Positions 53,787-64,000 of a stretch of DNA of 64,000 nucleotides are shown piece after piece. The translations under genes and the position numbers were made by a program. This DNA is from Linepithema humile (lineage: Eukaryota > Arthropoda > Insecta > Hymenoptera > Formicidae), in the NCBI RefSeq assembly GCF_040581485.1, contig NC_090133.1:25260139-25324138 (forward strand), given 5' to 3'. Position 1 is the stretch's first letter. The number at the start of each line of letters is the position of its first letter. The notes below the pieces were generated by a model. It had not been told where the DNA came from, made no database searches, and worked only from the letters and a program-made list of their open reading frames with translations.

Positions 53787-55457
53787 CTGTAAAAAATAAA
53801 TCGAGAAAAAAATTCATAGCTTGAAAATTTATACGATGAAATTAAGGCGAATAAAGGAAATTGTATTCGCGGCACATAGAACTGCGAAAGCAAACAAAAA
53901 TATTTTATGATTTCATGAATTCGAGGAATAAATTTAACGCAGCGATATGGAACAAATTAATGTTTCGAGCTAATTGGATTAATTTAACTGAACCTTTCCG
54001 ACTATAGAATGGCTGCAGCGTAAAAATCGTAAATCAAAGGAGTAATGTTTGCATTTGTCGGTTCCGATAAATTTATAGAATTATGTAAGAGATTTGTATC
54101 TTAACATTTTCTACGTCTAATTTCGAGCTCGAAATTCAGCATAGTCGTGATGGTAAGCGAATAAATATGCTCAACGTTTGCTTTTAATTTTCGGCACGGC
54201 GCGTAAATATATTTCAAAGGAACAGAAGGGAGAATTCGATACGTGGAATGTAATAAAACGAAGTGCCTCGAACTCCATCGGTCCTTTTCGACGGATTGCA
54301 AGTCACGTAACCAATTGTTTCACGCCGTTACCTGTCGTTCGGATAATACATAAACACCTGTGCCGAATGGATCTTCGGGACGCAACGATTTCGCCGTTTG
54401 AGACTTTTGCCGAGTTCGCATACCGTTAGCAAACTGCAGCGCCGATATTATAACATTTGCGGCTCGTCCTCTCGTAGCTGCTTCTCTCTTTCGCCGCTCT
54501 TTATTATCCCGGTGGCCGCGTATACAATTTCCGCGGTTTTTTTTTTCTCCCGCAAGAAAGAGATTAAAGTGCCATCAAGCGCCAATGTTAACTGAGAGAG
54601 AGAGGTGTTTGCATCGGATTCCAAAATGTCAGGATTTGTTCTCGACTTTTTTCGCACCAAGTTAGGAACTGGCCAACAATAACGAATGTAATCAGCGCGG
54701 GGTAGCCGCGAACCGCATTTTCTGTTTTCTTTTTTTTTTCCTGCACACTCGTAATTCATACGCCGACGTCGGTGCCGTCGACTCAACTAAGCTGTGTCGC
54801 ATTAATTCTGAAATTCCGACACGGGCGGTCGTTCGCTCGTAGAATTCAGCGTGGATGCGGAATAATGGTAATCTTATCCATATGTCGCTCCCACATAAAT
54901 TTTCAACTGTATCCCGAAGTCAGGAACTGAGCGCAGCGGCGTGATTTTACTCGCGATGGCGTCGCGAGCACGCGGCGGCGCAAGAAAAAGCGGGCAGCTC
55001 TCGCAGAAGAAAGATTACAGAATGCGGATGTCAGGAATCGCGGTAACGCGGCGGGCGTCGGCCGTCGCACGCAATATGCGTAAGACATGATCGTCTCAAA
55101 CTGGTTTTTCGCCTCTCGCGGCAGCTGCGTCAAATTCTTTATTTTTTCTTTTCTTTTTTCCGTTTTTTAGTTCTTTATTAGGTAAGGCCATATAACGGCA
55201 ATTACACGGGATTATGACATGAAAAACAGCGCAACTACCCGCTTTTACGCGCGCCATTAGAGCCGCGCATATATCCGTCCTGGCAAATGGTGCAACCGAG
55301 CGCGCCGCTATAATTCCTATTTTCTCGCGACAAGCGGACCTATCCGTTAAAATTCTTTTTACTCGCTTATAATCTATCGCGGTTACATTGTGCGCGAAAA
55401 TTTTTTCTATCGGCGTCTTGGCACCGCGACCATCGAAATTGATATACAAGATCGAAG

Positions 55458-55460
<3 letters not shown>

Positions 55461-55505
<45 letters not shown>
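55461..55505. repeat. (CT)n microsatellite in intron
   Basis: CT units with a short GTCTTT interruption, inside the 6.2-kb intron of the PAN-ZP gene. Confidence 0.95.
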
Positions 55506-56141
55506 CGCGATCTTCTGGAAAATGAATGTATAATAACCGTTCGCGCTCACTCGTTAAGCTTGTCATCCGCGAAATAAGCGACGCCGATGATCGCTTCGCC
55601 GAGAACCACCGGACGTAATATATTCACCGCGATGACCGCGCGTATAACGCGTCATTGATTTCTCTTCATTCGGATCATTTGCCAGGAGGGCCGCGAGGGT
55701 CAAGCACTCTCGACCATGTTCTTCCCGATCTATTCTCTCTCGTGAAACTGAGAATGGCCTGGAACGCGGGGTTAGCGCCACGCTCTCTCGTGTACACATC
55801 TGAAAACTGGTTTCAGACCGGCATATTACCAAGTTCATCGTATTTACACACCGAGCACGTATATTATCGGCGGGAAGTAAGACATTAAAATATGCTTCGT
55901 TCCACGTACAGCTTCATTTAGCCGTTTCTTTGCCTGCGCGCGCGCGTCCAATGGAACGGGCGGAACTTTATTAACCCAACGTCATCCCGCGCAGAAAGAG
56001 TAGCGGAGGGTCCGTTTCTCTCCGCGGGGGAAAAGCGAGAGCGGTTGCACGCGAAGCGTGGCGGATGCGGGAGAAGAAGCGCGCGCGGAGCGATTCGAAG
56101 GCAGACGAGAGAGGACGTAAAGAAAAGCTCGGCGAGGGGGT

Positions 56142-56177
56142 AGAGAGAGAGAGAGAGAGAGGGGGGGGAGGGAAGGG
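56142..56177. repeat. (GA)n running into G-run block
   Basis: A GA tract (56142-56160) is followed by runs of 8, 3 and 3 G. It fits a quadruplex-forming pattern on the plus strand. Confidence 0.9.
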
Positions 56178-56853
56178 AAGAAGAAAGAGTACGTAGCCAG
56201 ACGACGGGCTAGAAAGAAACGCGCGGGTTGTGTATCCGTGGCATCTGGTGCGCGCCGACGATAAGTCTCCTTCAGCGGGAACGACGTCGGCAATGGGAAC
56301 GGAGGGGGAGGGGGGGGGGACGCCGTCATAAATGTACCGCGGCAGATCAGTCAGATCGTAAGGCTCGCGCTCGCGCTTTTACGGCGCGGCTCAACCTGAT
56401 CCCCCTGTCTGCTTTATAAGTCGGCGGCCGCGGATTCTCCATTCGTCCCCTGCGTATATAGGTACGTTCCAGCATAGAGTCTACGTACACATATAGACGC
56501 GTGGCGTGTGGCGGCTGAGAAATGTTTCCAATTTCATTCAAACCGGTTGCGAAATGGAAGAGCCTCGTACCGCGGCCCGGTTACGTGACGGACATACCGG
56601 AAGGTCGAGCTTTTGGCAAATTTCTGGTGCAGCGAGAGACGCTATGATGCACCGTCACCATCGGCCGCCTCCTCCGTCCGGATGATCGTTTTTTTCCGCC
56701 TCGATGCGGGATTAATAAAATCAACGACGATTGGTTTCTGCGGGACGTGTTCGTTTTACGATCGTCCACGTTTATGGGGACAGGCAATCGTATTTATTAT
56801 CGGAAACGGCATTAATGACATAAGCGATCAAACAAACCGTTTTATATATCGAG

Positions 56854-56857
<4 letters not shown>

Positions 56858-56909
<52 letters not shown>
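56858..56909. repeat. (TA)n microsatellite in intron
   Basis: About 26 uninterrupted TA units. Confidence 0.97.
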
Positions 56910-56912
<3 letters not shown>

Positions 56913-59900
56913 ATATTGACAGTATAAAAATCAAGGAAGTTTATAATTCTTTATTTTTGTGTATTAAACTGCTTATTTTATATACAGTTTGTCAAATGGT
57001 GAAAACAAATACAGAAGTAATCATAAATTAGACAACAATTACATTTTATAATCTTTGCTTTGCATTTCCAAAAATAATTTTAATTGAAAAAAATAGAACA
57101 GATCTTACAACATTCCGTATACACTTCCCGAGGAATCCATTAATTTATTTTTCGACGTGCAGTGATTTATTTGAGTGAAACTATTATTATTATATTAATT
57201 ATTAGGCAATTCATTATTGTAATAGTAATTGGTACATCGTAAATATTTTTTCTCGACTTGGAGGCAACGTAAATACCGCTCAGTGTTCCCAGTAATAATT
57301 AATTGTTAGTCGTTTATTAGCTCGTGCCCGCGTCTACAAGAGAGAAAGGCCTTCCAGCTTTCTGATATTGAGAAAGACAAAGAATCGACAAGTAACTTCC
57401 TGCTATCGATACATCTCGGGTCAAGCGGTGCCCTTCGTTTACCGAGAATCAATGTTGCGTTCGTTTATTACCATATCGTAATGACGGTATACTGTCGCAA
57501 ACGACGGAGATTATTGATAGCTGATAGCGTGGCGTATATCAAAGTTCTTGTCAGGCGTTTTATCACTCACGCCGGTCGATGGGTAAATAGAGGTGCGTAG
57601 AAGATAATATACGGCGCGAACGATTACGCGATGACGCGTTTTCTCGAAGCTGTGCGTTATCCCTCTGCAGATAAAAATTTATACATCCGTCTCCCTTCGC
57701 GTTTGATTAAACAAGGAAGGAACGAAAATCGAATGTAGCGAAATAGGAATTTTTCTTATTCCCCGTCGTATACCGTCGACAAAATTCACCGAGGGATCAG
57801 CGGAACCGATGGATGACGAGATATCTCTATCTTCGTATCTAGCGCTCAACAGGAAATGGGGTTAGACCTTGTGATCAGCCGCGGTCAGGAAACGAGATCA
57901 AGCAGCACGGTGCGCACGTTCTAAACCGGAAAAGGGCGCCACGACGCTTGATACAGGTACGGCTTGGGTGATATATCTTGATGCTCGGCGTCTTTCGTTC
58001 GCATCCCGATATAAATTTACTCTTTGTTTCTACACCACGACTGTTATTACTTTCTAATAAAGCGATATTGCGCCGTGGCGCGGCCGTGCTCGCTCGCGCG
58101 AGCAAATGATGTGGAACGACGAGTTAACGAGGCCGTGTGCCTCTTATTGCCTCCACCTTCGCTTCGGTACTCATTCCTACCTGCCGCTATCGTAACGATC
58201 CGTTTGTTTTACTCGTCGACGTGGAAGCTCGTCAGGACCACGCGGCCAGGACCGAGAGCGCATCTGGACGAATGCTGCGCGGTTCGAGCACAATGCGGCG
58301 AAAGAAAACCATCGCGGTAACTTCCGCGATACCCGTCCCGATGCAAAAAGAAGACATAATTGGAAAGGCCGCGAGAGTCCGGCCGGCTATAGCCGGGCCA
58401 CGTAAGAACGAATACCATCGAATTATCGGAAAACATTTTTACAGGCTCATTAATGCTCGGAACGGCGCGGAATCGTATTTCTCTCCTCTGGCGCGCGCCC
58501 GCGCGTTATATCATCCTGCGAGTCATCCTGCAAAATGTACGAGCGGTATATGTGTAATTGGTCTATCGGGGTCATACGTGGCGATCGCCTACCTATTAAC
58601 CGCGCGAGAATTATTGTACTTCCGCTCTAATGCATTTTCGCTCTTGCTCACCCACGATACTTCACGCATCGCGAGGAGAAAAGAGCGGATTAAACTATTT
58701 TTTCGCGATCTAATGGGATCGCGAAGTCAATTTCTCGCGTTGCCTTATGCGGGAAACGCGGAAGTAATAATCGCGGCTCCGCGAGCTCGGTCGTTTTGAA
58801 CGCACCGGTGTATTCCATTATTTAATGATCCATCTTCATATATTTGAAAGGAACGTCTGTTCTCAATCATATTCGCGCGTCATCTGCGAATATTTCTTTT
58901 TTCCCTTTTTTTTTTTTTTTTTCCTGTGATTAAACACGAAACAGGTTTCACGAGAATTTGCACGGCTTAATTAATCGCATGCATGAAAATTATGCAAAAA
59001 TTATTTACTGCAATATCAAGTCGTTAATGAAAATCGAAATGTCACAGGCGTCACGGATGATGATCGAGCGAATCTCTTTTAAGATTTAACCCAGCGCCGA
59101 GGGTAATCCTACGCTCCCTTATGTGGAACACGCGAAAGTAATGATCGTTGCCAGACCAATGTACCCGCGTGCCAGGCATGTCACGGCACGTCATCGCCAA
59201 GACGGCGGCGCATCATCGACGCGACCTATTACAGGCCGGGCAAATTGCTTCCCGTCGTAAAATCCGTCCGAGTGATTGATTAGCATGAAGTCAGATCGAG
59301 TGGTTGACTCGTGCCTGCTTCCATCTCGCCGTTTTTCCACCCCAACCACCTTACACCCGCGCGCATATTTCCAGGCATTAAAGCACCTCGCGTTCCCACA
59401 CGATGTCGACGAACATCGACGTTATCGGCGTCAATCATCTCGATCGTTTTCGCTTTGTCGCCCACGGGTACCGGTCGCACGACCGTCAAATTAGATTCAG
59501 TATTTATCCATCTTTTCTATTATTGCCCGCGGGGCAGCCACGCGCGTATCGTACCTGCCCGCGGTTCTATAAAATGATAGTTTTTGCCCGGACGGCTCTT
59601 CCTTTATTGCACTTCGCACCCGCTTAGAGCTGCGGCGCGCGAGAGATGATCGAGTACCAAGACGTTCTTGTTAGAACGGTGCCAAGAGGGACATTTAGCG
59701 CAAGCGCAGACTACATTTACTTCCCTGAAAATAGTTTTCCATTGCTGGCAGCGGTTTATTAATCCAAGGAAACTAGATGGCAAGTGTAATCTTTCGCGAG
59801 AAAGTAATTTTCGTTTATTTATATTATACGACGATTATCTAGCGATTACAGCTCGAGTGCGGAGGTTTTAGCCGATTTTGATAAGAAAAAATATATTCGT

Positions 59901-59949
59901 CGCAGATGTATATTTATCGCAGAATTGTATGATACGCTGAGCGACTTAC

Positions 59950-60615
59950 CTTGCCGGTGGTAGCCGATTTGTAAAGCGGTCCCATGATAACGTGATCGGT
60001 CGGGCAGCCGTCGGAGTCGATGAGGACGATTTCGCTGGAGTCGACACCGTCCATGGCGACTAGCTCGCGTACAAAGATCTCGTACGGGCTGTTGGGATCG
60101 AGTATCTCGAATTTGAGCGCCAAAGGATCACCGACTTCGGCGGACGGGATCGCATCGTTGCCGCTGCGATCGGTAATCTTCATGGCGACGTTCGGCGAGT
60201 CGACGATTACCTCCTCCGATAGAGCCGGCGTGATGTCGCCGTGCACACCGAGATCCACTTCATTCGACACGGTCTTGTTGGTGAGATCGTACTGGCAAGT
60301 CACAGCCAGGCCGAGATCGGAACTGGTGACGATGGTGTCGTGGTGCTGGATCACTACGTCGTTCAAGTAACGGCCGAGACCCTGCTGTCTTATGTTACAC
60401 TCGAGATCGTCGTACGCCATGCGAAGCTCGAACTCGAGCGCGCCCTTGATATCCTGCACGCACGAGTTGGGTGAACCCTTCGCGTATACCTTGCCGTAGA
60501 ACAGCTTGCTCGTTTGAATTCTGGTCACCATATCGCCGGCACGACAATCAATGGTCACGTTGTAGCAGGAGCTGAGTTCGTACGTCGCCGCTTCCGACAC
60601 ATCGAGATACGGTTC
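59950..60615 (-). CDS. ZP-domain exon (ZP-N and start of ZP-C) of PAN-ZP protein
   Basis: This exon has 666 nt and exactly 222 codons, phase 0 at both ends. The acceptor is AATAATTTCAG before 60615 and the donor AAG/GTAAGT follows 59950. It begins EPYLDVSEAATYELSSCYNV. Cys24, 52, 73 and 107 are the four conserved cysteines expected of a ZP-N fold, normally paired 1-4 and 2-3. Cys17 is an extra one. Cys204, in DSDGCPTD, is the first ZP-C cysteine. The ZP-C strand GDPLALKFEILDPNSPYEIF (162-181) is characteristic of insect ZP proteins. N-glycosylation motifs are NVT at 19 and NKT at 113. ZP domains polymerise into extracellular filaments, here presumably in the apical matrix beneath or within cuticle. 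The longest open frame runs 12 codons past the donor, so the splice site sets the 3' end. Confidence 0.95.
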
Positions 60616-62315
60616 CTGAAATTATTGTTTGTTTTCGGGCCGTTACTCATTGCTCGCACCGCGTACGGTTCCGACGTGTATCGCGTGTTAATGCGATTTG
60701 TCGTGGATATTAATTCAAAGGAATTACAGCACGCCGTAGTGATAAATTTCAAAATACGCGAAGCACGGATGTTTCGCAATTAAACTTCGCGAAGCTACCT
60801 CCCGCGATTTATCGATCATTCTTCTATTTTGTTCATTTCACGTTGGTTTGGAGATTTTGATAGCTTGCATCGGGCTTACACAAAAACTCCCGGAGAATTT
60901 ATGACGAAAATCGAACAGCAAACGAAAAGAGTGCATCGAAATTCTACCACAACGTACTGTATTGATCTTCAATGATATAGTTCGCATAGCAATTAATATT
61001 TTACGGCATTCAACACAAGCGCAGGCGGGTGGAAAAAGGAACGTGAAGGATCTGCAATTTGCGCGGAAAATATCGCTGAAAAATTTTGTAATGCAATTTT
61101 TCGCGTTAATTTAACAAAAATTAGATTATTTCGTACTCTGTTAAATCGATTCCCGTTTCTGATGCAATGTTACATGAAATGATAATAATTTATTCGCACA
61201 AAATGATTAACCATACTCTTTATTTTCAATATCTAAAGCGTCGCATTTCCATTTATTTCGACGCGATATATCAAAAACCAATAATTATCAATCGCGGAGC
61301 GATATACACACGTATGTATTTTCATTTGTATCAAACAAATGATAATCCGCTCTGATTCACGGGCTTGTCACTTTCAAAGAATTATTTGGAATCCCTCTAC
61401 ATGACGCTATTCATTGCTTTCCGTCCGAAGCTCGATGGCCCTCTTCGATGAAACAAATTAATCGCGAATATTGCGCTGATAAATACTCTTGACGTTTTGT
61501 GCTTCACAGTTAATAATTTGTATATTTGTGGAGATGTGCCGCCGATGCTTGCGCAACCGTGGAGCTAGTCGCGGGACCGCACGCACATTCTCGCATTATA
61601 CATATTAACCGCTCATCTGTCGAGTGAGAGAGCGCGTGAAACCCGTATAGTCGGACAATTATCCATATCGCGATGTCGGGGCAATATTTCAATTCGGTTC
61701 ATTCTGTTTAAATAGTTCATTATACCAATTACTCGCATAAAAATCGATTGATGTATCAGGAAATTAATGTATCGCTGTGCAAAAAAGAAAAACACCCAAA
61801 CAATCGAATACTCGACGAAGCGATGATCGTTAAATCTTTCGTTTGATTTTCTCCCCCGGAATACAGAGTGCGATTCGCATTCAGAGAGCCCGAGTGCTAC
61901 CCCGGCAGTTCGATGGGGAAAAGCGTCTGCGATGGAAACTCGATTTTCCGCGAATGCACCCTCGGCGGATTGTTCAACCTGATTTGCATGTGTGCGACGT
62001 AATCGCGTTTATAGAAAATCCCCACTGGCCCTTTCCAAGAATCCACGCTGCGAGCTGACAGGCAAAACACGCGGCAGTCGCGAAACCGCTTTATGCTGCT
62101 TTAAACACTCCCGATGAATTGAATCACACACGTCCGGCAAGTAAATCGGAACGCGGCAATGTCTATTTCTCTCTCGCGTAGCAACAACTTCGCGATTAAT
62201 GCGTTAAACTCATTACCGCTGTTATTTTACTGTCGTCGTATTTATCAGATATTCGCGTAATGTTTTTAACGTCGCTAACAGTAAGCATAAATTTGAAGTG
62301 TGAAATTTTTCTCAC
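60616..62315 (-). other. Intron between PAN exon and ZP exon
   Basis: GT-AG intron of 1700 nt, phase 0, with donor GTGAGA and acceptor TTTCAG. The interior is mixed or AT-rich with no coding frame, repeat or RNA gene that I can support. Short open frames here encode nothing recognisable. Confidence 0.85.
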
Positions 62316-62652
62316 CTGAATATCGGAGAGAGTGGCGCGGGAATGATGACTGAGACGGCATACCATGTCGCCAGTATCGCCATAATCGTAAGAATGGCAG
62401 CGGAACGGCGAGTTCAGGCACAACTCACGACATTCGTCGGACGTTCCGACATCCTGGTAAACGGAGTCAACAGTCTTCAGTATACGACCGCTCAGCTTCT
62501 TAAATTCGCAAAGTTTCACGGGCTCTTCTACGCAATGGTTTTCCAAATAATCCACCCCCTTCGCTGTCTGGAAGGCGCTCGAGCCGGCAACAGTCAGCCT
62601 GTCCATATCCGAAAGTTCGCACTGCTTGGTAGCGTTGATGTAATTGGCAGAT
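62316..62652 (-). CDS. PAN/apple-domain exon of PAN-ZP protein (internal exon)
   Basis: This internal exon has 337 nt: one base completing a split codon, then 112 codons. The acceptor is TTGAATTACAG before base 62652 and the donor CAG/GTGAGA follows base 62316. Residues 1-40 are the end of one PAN module (Cys11, Cys40, and the stretch CELSDMDRLTVAG). Residues 48-112 form most of a second one, with Cys48, 74, 78, 85 and 98 and the segment CEFKKLSGRILKTVDSVYQ. An N-glycosylation site (NAT) lies at residue 6. PAN modules are disulphide-rich folds that bind proteins or carbohydrate outside the cell. In this family they sit in front of the ZP domain. The start of the first module must lie in an exon beyond base 64000. 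The exon ends in phase 0, directly before the ZP exon. Confidence 0.92.
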
Positions 62653-64000
62653 CTGTAATTCAAAGGAAAGTTCTCATAGAGAATTTGTCGTTGATTGCGA
62701 ACCGGTAGTCTCTTATCTACGGTTTGCTCATGGAAAGATAAACTCGTTTAGATAAATTATCGTCGCGATAAACTGTTATAAAATCATCGACGGCAATAAT
62801 ACTTTCTTTATCTCGGATATCGCCTACTGAGAAGACTGGCAATCATTTTACATTACTATTTAATAGCTACACGCGTTTTATACATGCGCTTTAAATTATC
62901 TTTATAAATACGACGAGGCATCTACATATCGCCCTTAATTGAAGAATTAAATGCACAGCGTTTAAAGGTTAAAAGCGAAGCAGGATAATACAATCCGTTT
63001 CAGTCGTCATGCACCGGCGTCTTTTCTATTACGGTCGCAGTTCTCTGTTAATCTTGCAAGGCAAATTGTAAAGAAAACACGCACTGGAAAATCTGAAACA
63101 CGCGTTGGAATCTCGTTTCCAGAGTGGCAGCGGAGACATGTCCGTCCGCCGGAATAATTACTTTCCGCCGCACTTTACTGCGCCGTAATAATGCGTGGTT
63201 AATGATACTAAATGGAGCTAAGCAAAGGACAATTAAGAAAACGCTAATTTACTAACGCTCTTGTTAGAGGAGCGTCGTATAATCAGTCCGTTTCTCATTC
63301 CTCTCTTCCACGCTTGTCGCGTGTACTGCAGATAATACATACACTTATCGTTAGCGTATCGAAACGAAAGATTCAAGCAGAAGAGGCAATAACTTTCCCA
63401 AGGTCTGCGCAATTTTTTTCCCAACGAGCGTGATCCAAAGGTTTGAATGGCAGCTTCTGATAAATTACGTATGTACTCATCTATAAAGTGGTATAATCAT
63501 GGACATCTGGATGATGGAGTGACGCATTTGCATTAATGTTTCAAGCACTATAAACGGTACACGATATGATGACATCTATGACTGATTGGTACTCGAATTT
63601 GTGAAATTTCTATTTAATCGAATCACACGATTAGTTAATGTTCCGATAATTTATTTTGGATTATATTAAAGCGGCGACAAATTAACTTGCTAAATACAAA
63701 AGATTCGCGTTTGACAGAAATATTTTTTGCGGTACGTTATGGCGATTTTGTAACCATGAATAATTCTTTTGAGGCAGGCAACATGGATTTTTTATCAGTT
63801 TCGGAAATTGATAGAAGTTCCGACCATCGGAAATGATAAAAGATCTGAATGAAATTCATGGTTTCAAAAATATTTATCTCGAGTCTGCATTGCGTATATG
63901 CACGCTGATAACATACTATAGTATTACTCCGTAAATATTTGTGTTTGGACTTTGTACATATTGGTGGGAAATGATAGTATTTTATTGCACGCGCGCACGG
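62653..64000 (-). other. Upstream intron of the PAN-ZP gene, running off the window
   Basis: The PAN exon begins with an acceptor, so this stretch is intronic on the minus strand up to the window edge. I looked for an upstream exon with PAN cysteines and a matching phase-2 donor and found none. The missing 5' exons must be beyond base 64000. Confidence 0.75.

Larger units (their letters stand above)
53787..59949 (-). other. Intron between ZP exon and terminal exon
   Basis: GT-AG intron of 6163 nt, phase 0, with donor GTAAGT and acceptor TTTTTTACAG. It splits the ZP-C subdomain. It contains a (CT)n tract (55461-55505), a purine-rich CpG-rich block with G runs (about 56000-56330), a (TA)n tract (56858-56909), an AT-rich section (56910-57300), and a CpG-rich section (57900-59700) with long but unrecognised open frames on the opposite strand. 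No second gene is recognisable inside it. Confidence 0.85.
53226..62652 (-). other. Gene locus (3' part): PAN-ZP domain transmembrane protein
   Basis: The gene runs on the minus strand with three exons in the window: 62652-62316, 60615-59950 and 53786-53226. The introns are 1700 and 6163 nt, both GT-AG. The exons join without a stop: the first starts with the last base of a split codon, then gives 112, 222 and 186 codons and a TGA. The domain order is PAN, ZP-N, ZP-C, polybasic cleavage site, transmembrane helix and short cytoplasmic tail. This is the order of the Drosophila proteins neyo, nyobe, morpheyus and trynity, which act in the apical extracellular matrix of epidermis and trachea during cell shaping and cuticle formation. 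The signal peptide, the start of the first PAN module and the promoter are outside the window. Paralogue identity is not decided, so no symbol is given. I am confident in the family and less so in the exact orthologue. Confidence 0.93.

Noticed and set aside
58137..58799. 220-codon open frame on the plus strand inside the PAN-ZP intron
   Set aside because: The region is CpG-rich with few stops. The translation shows no domain, repeat or signal peptide, and it lies antisense in an intron.

Overview
The window is animal nuclear DNA, most likely from an insect and probably from a hymenopteran such as an ant or bee. The one clear gene has GT-AG introns and encodes an insect cuticle-type PAN/ZP membrane protein. 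CpG-rich stretches lie beside AT-rich ones, dinucleotide microsatellites are common, and there are no bacterial operons. The species cannot be read from the sequence.

Layout: about 53 kb (1-53225) contains no protein-coding gene that I recognise. The last 11 kb (53226-64000) holds the 3' part of one minus-strand gene. I can place three of its exons: 62652-62316 (PAN/apple modules), 60615-59950 (the ZP-N part and the start of ZP-C of a zona pellucida domain) and 53786-53226 (the end of ZP-C, a seven-arginine furin-type site, one transmembrane helix, a short tail and the stop codon). The splice phases agree (2, 0, 0) and the joined frame gives 520 complete codons before the stop. The 5' exons (signal peptide and the rest of the first PAN module) lie beyond base 64000. 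Relatives in Drosophila are the PAN+ZP proteins neyo, nyobe, morpheyus and trynity. They are apical extracellular-matrix proteins that shape epidermal cells and cuticle. I cannot say which of them this one matches.

The gene-poor 53 kb is intergenic, or part of a giant intron, or both. It contains microsatellites ((AG)n, (CT)n, (TA)n(TG)n, (CA)n), long polypurine/polypyrimidine stretches with quadruplex-forming G runs, GCC-triplet tracts, and a probable piggyBac-like terminus with tandem subterminal repeats near 6.65 kb. Several isolated, well-formed splice-site pairs are not explained by any gene.

The best of these is at 11944-12069 on the plus strand. It has a branch-point match, a polypyrimidine tract, and TAG fused directly to GTAAGT, with a second GTAAGT 91 nt downstream. 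This is the layout of a recursive splice site with an RS-exon, which would place this part of the window inside a very long plus-strand intron. That is inference and needs RNA data.
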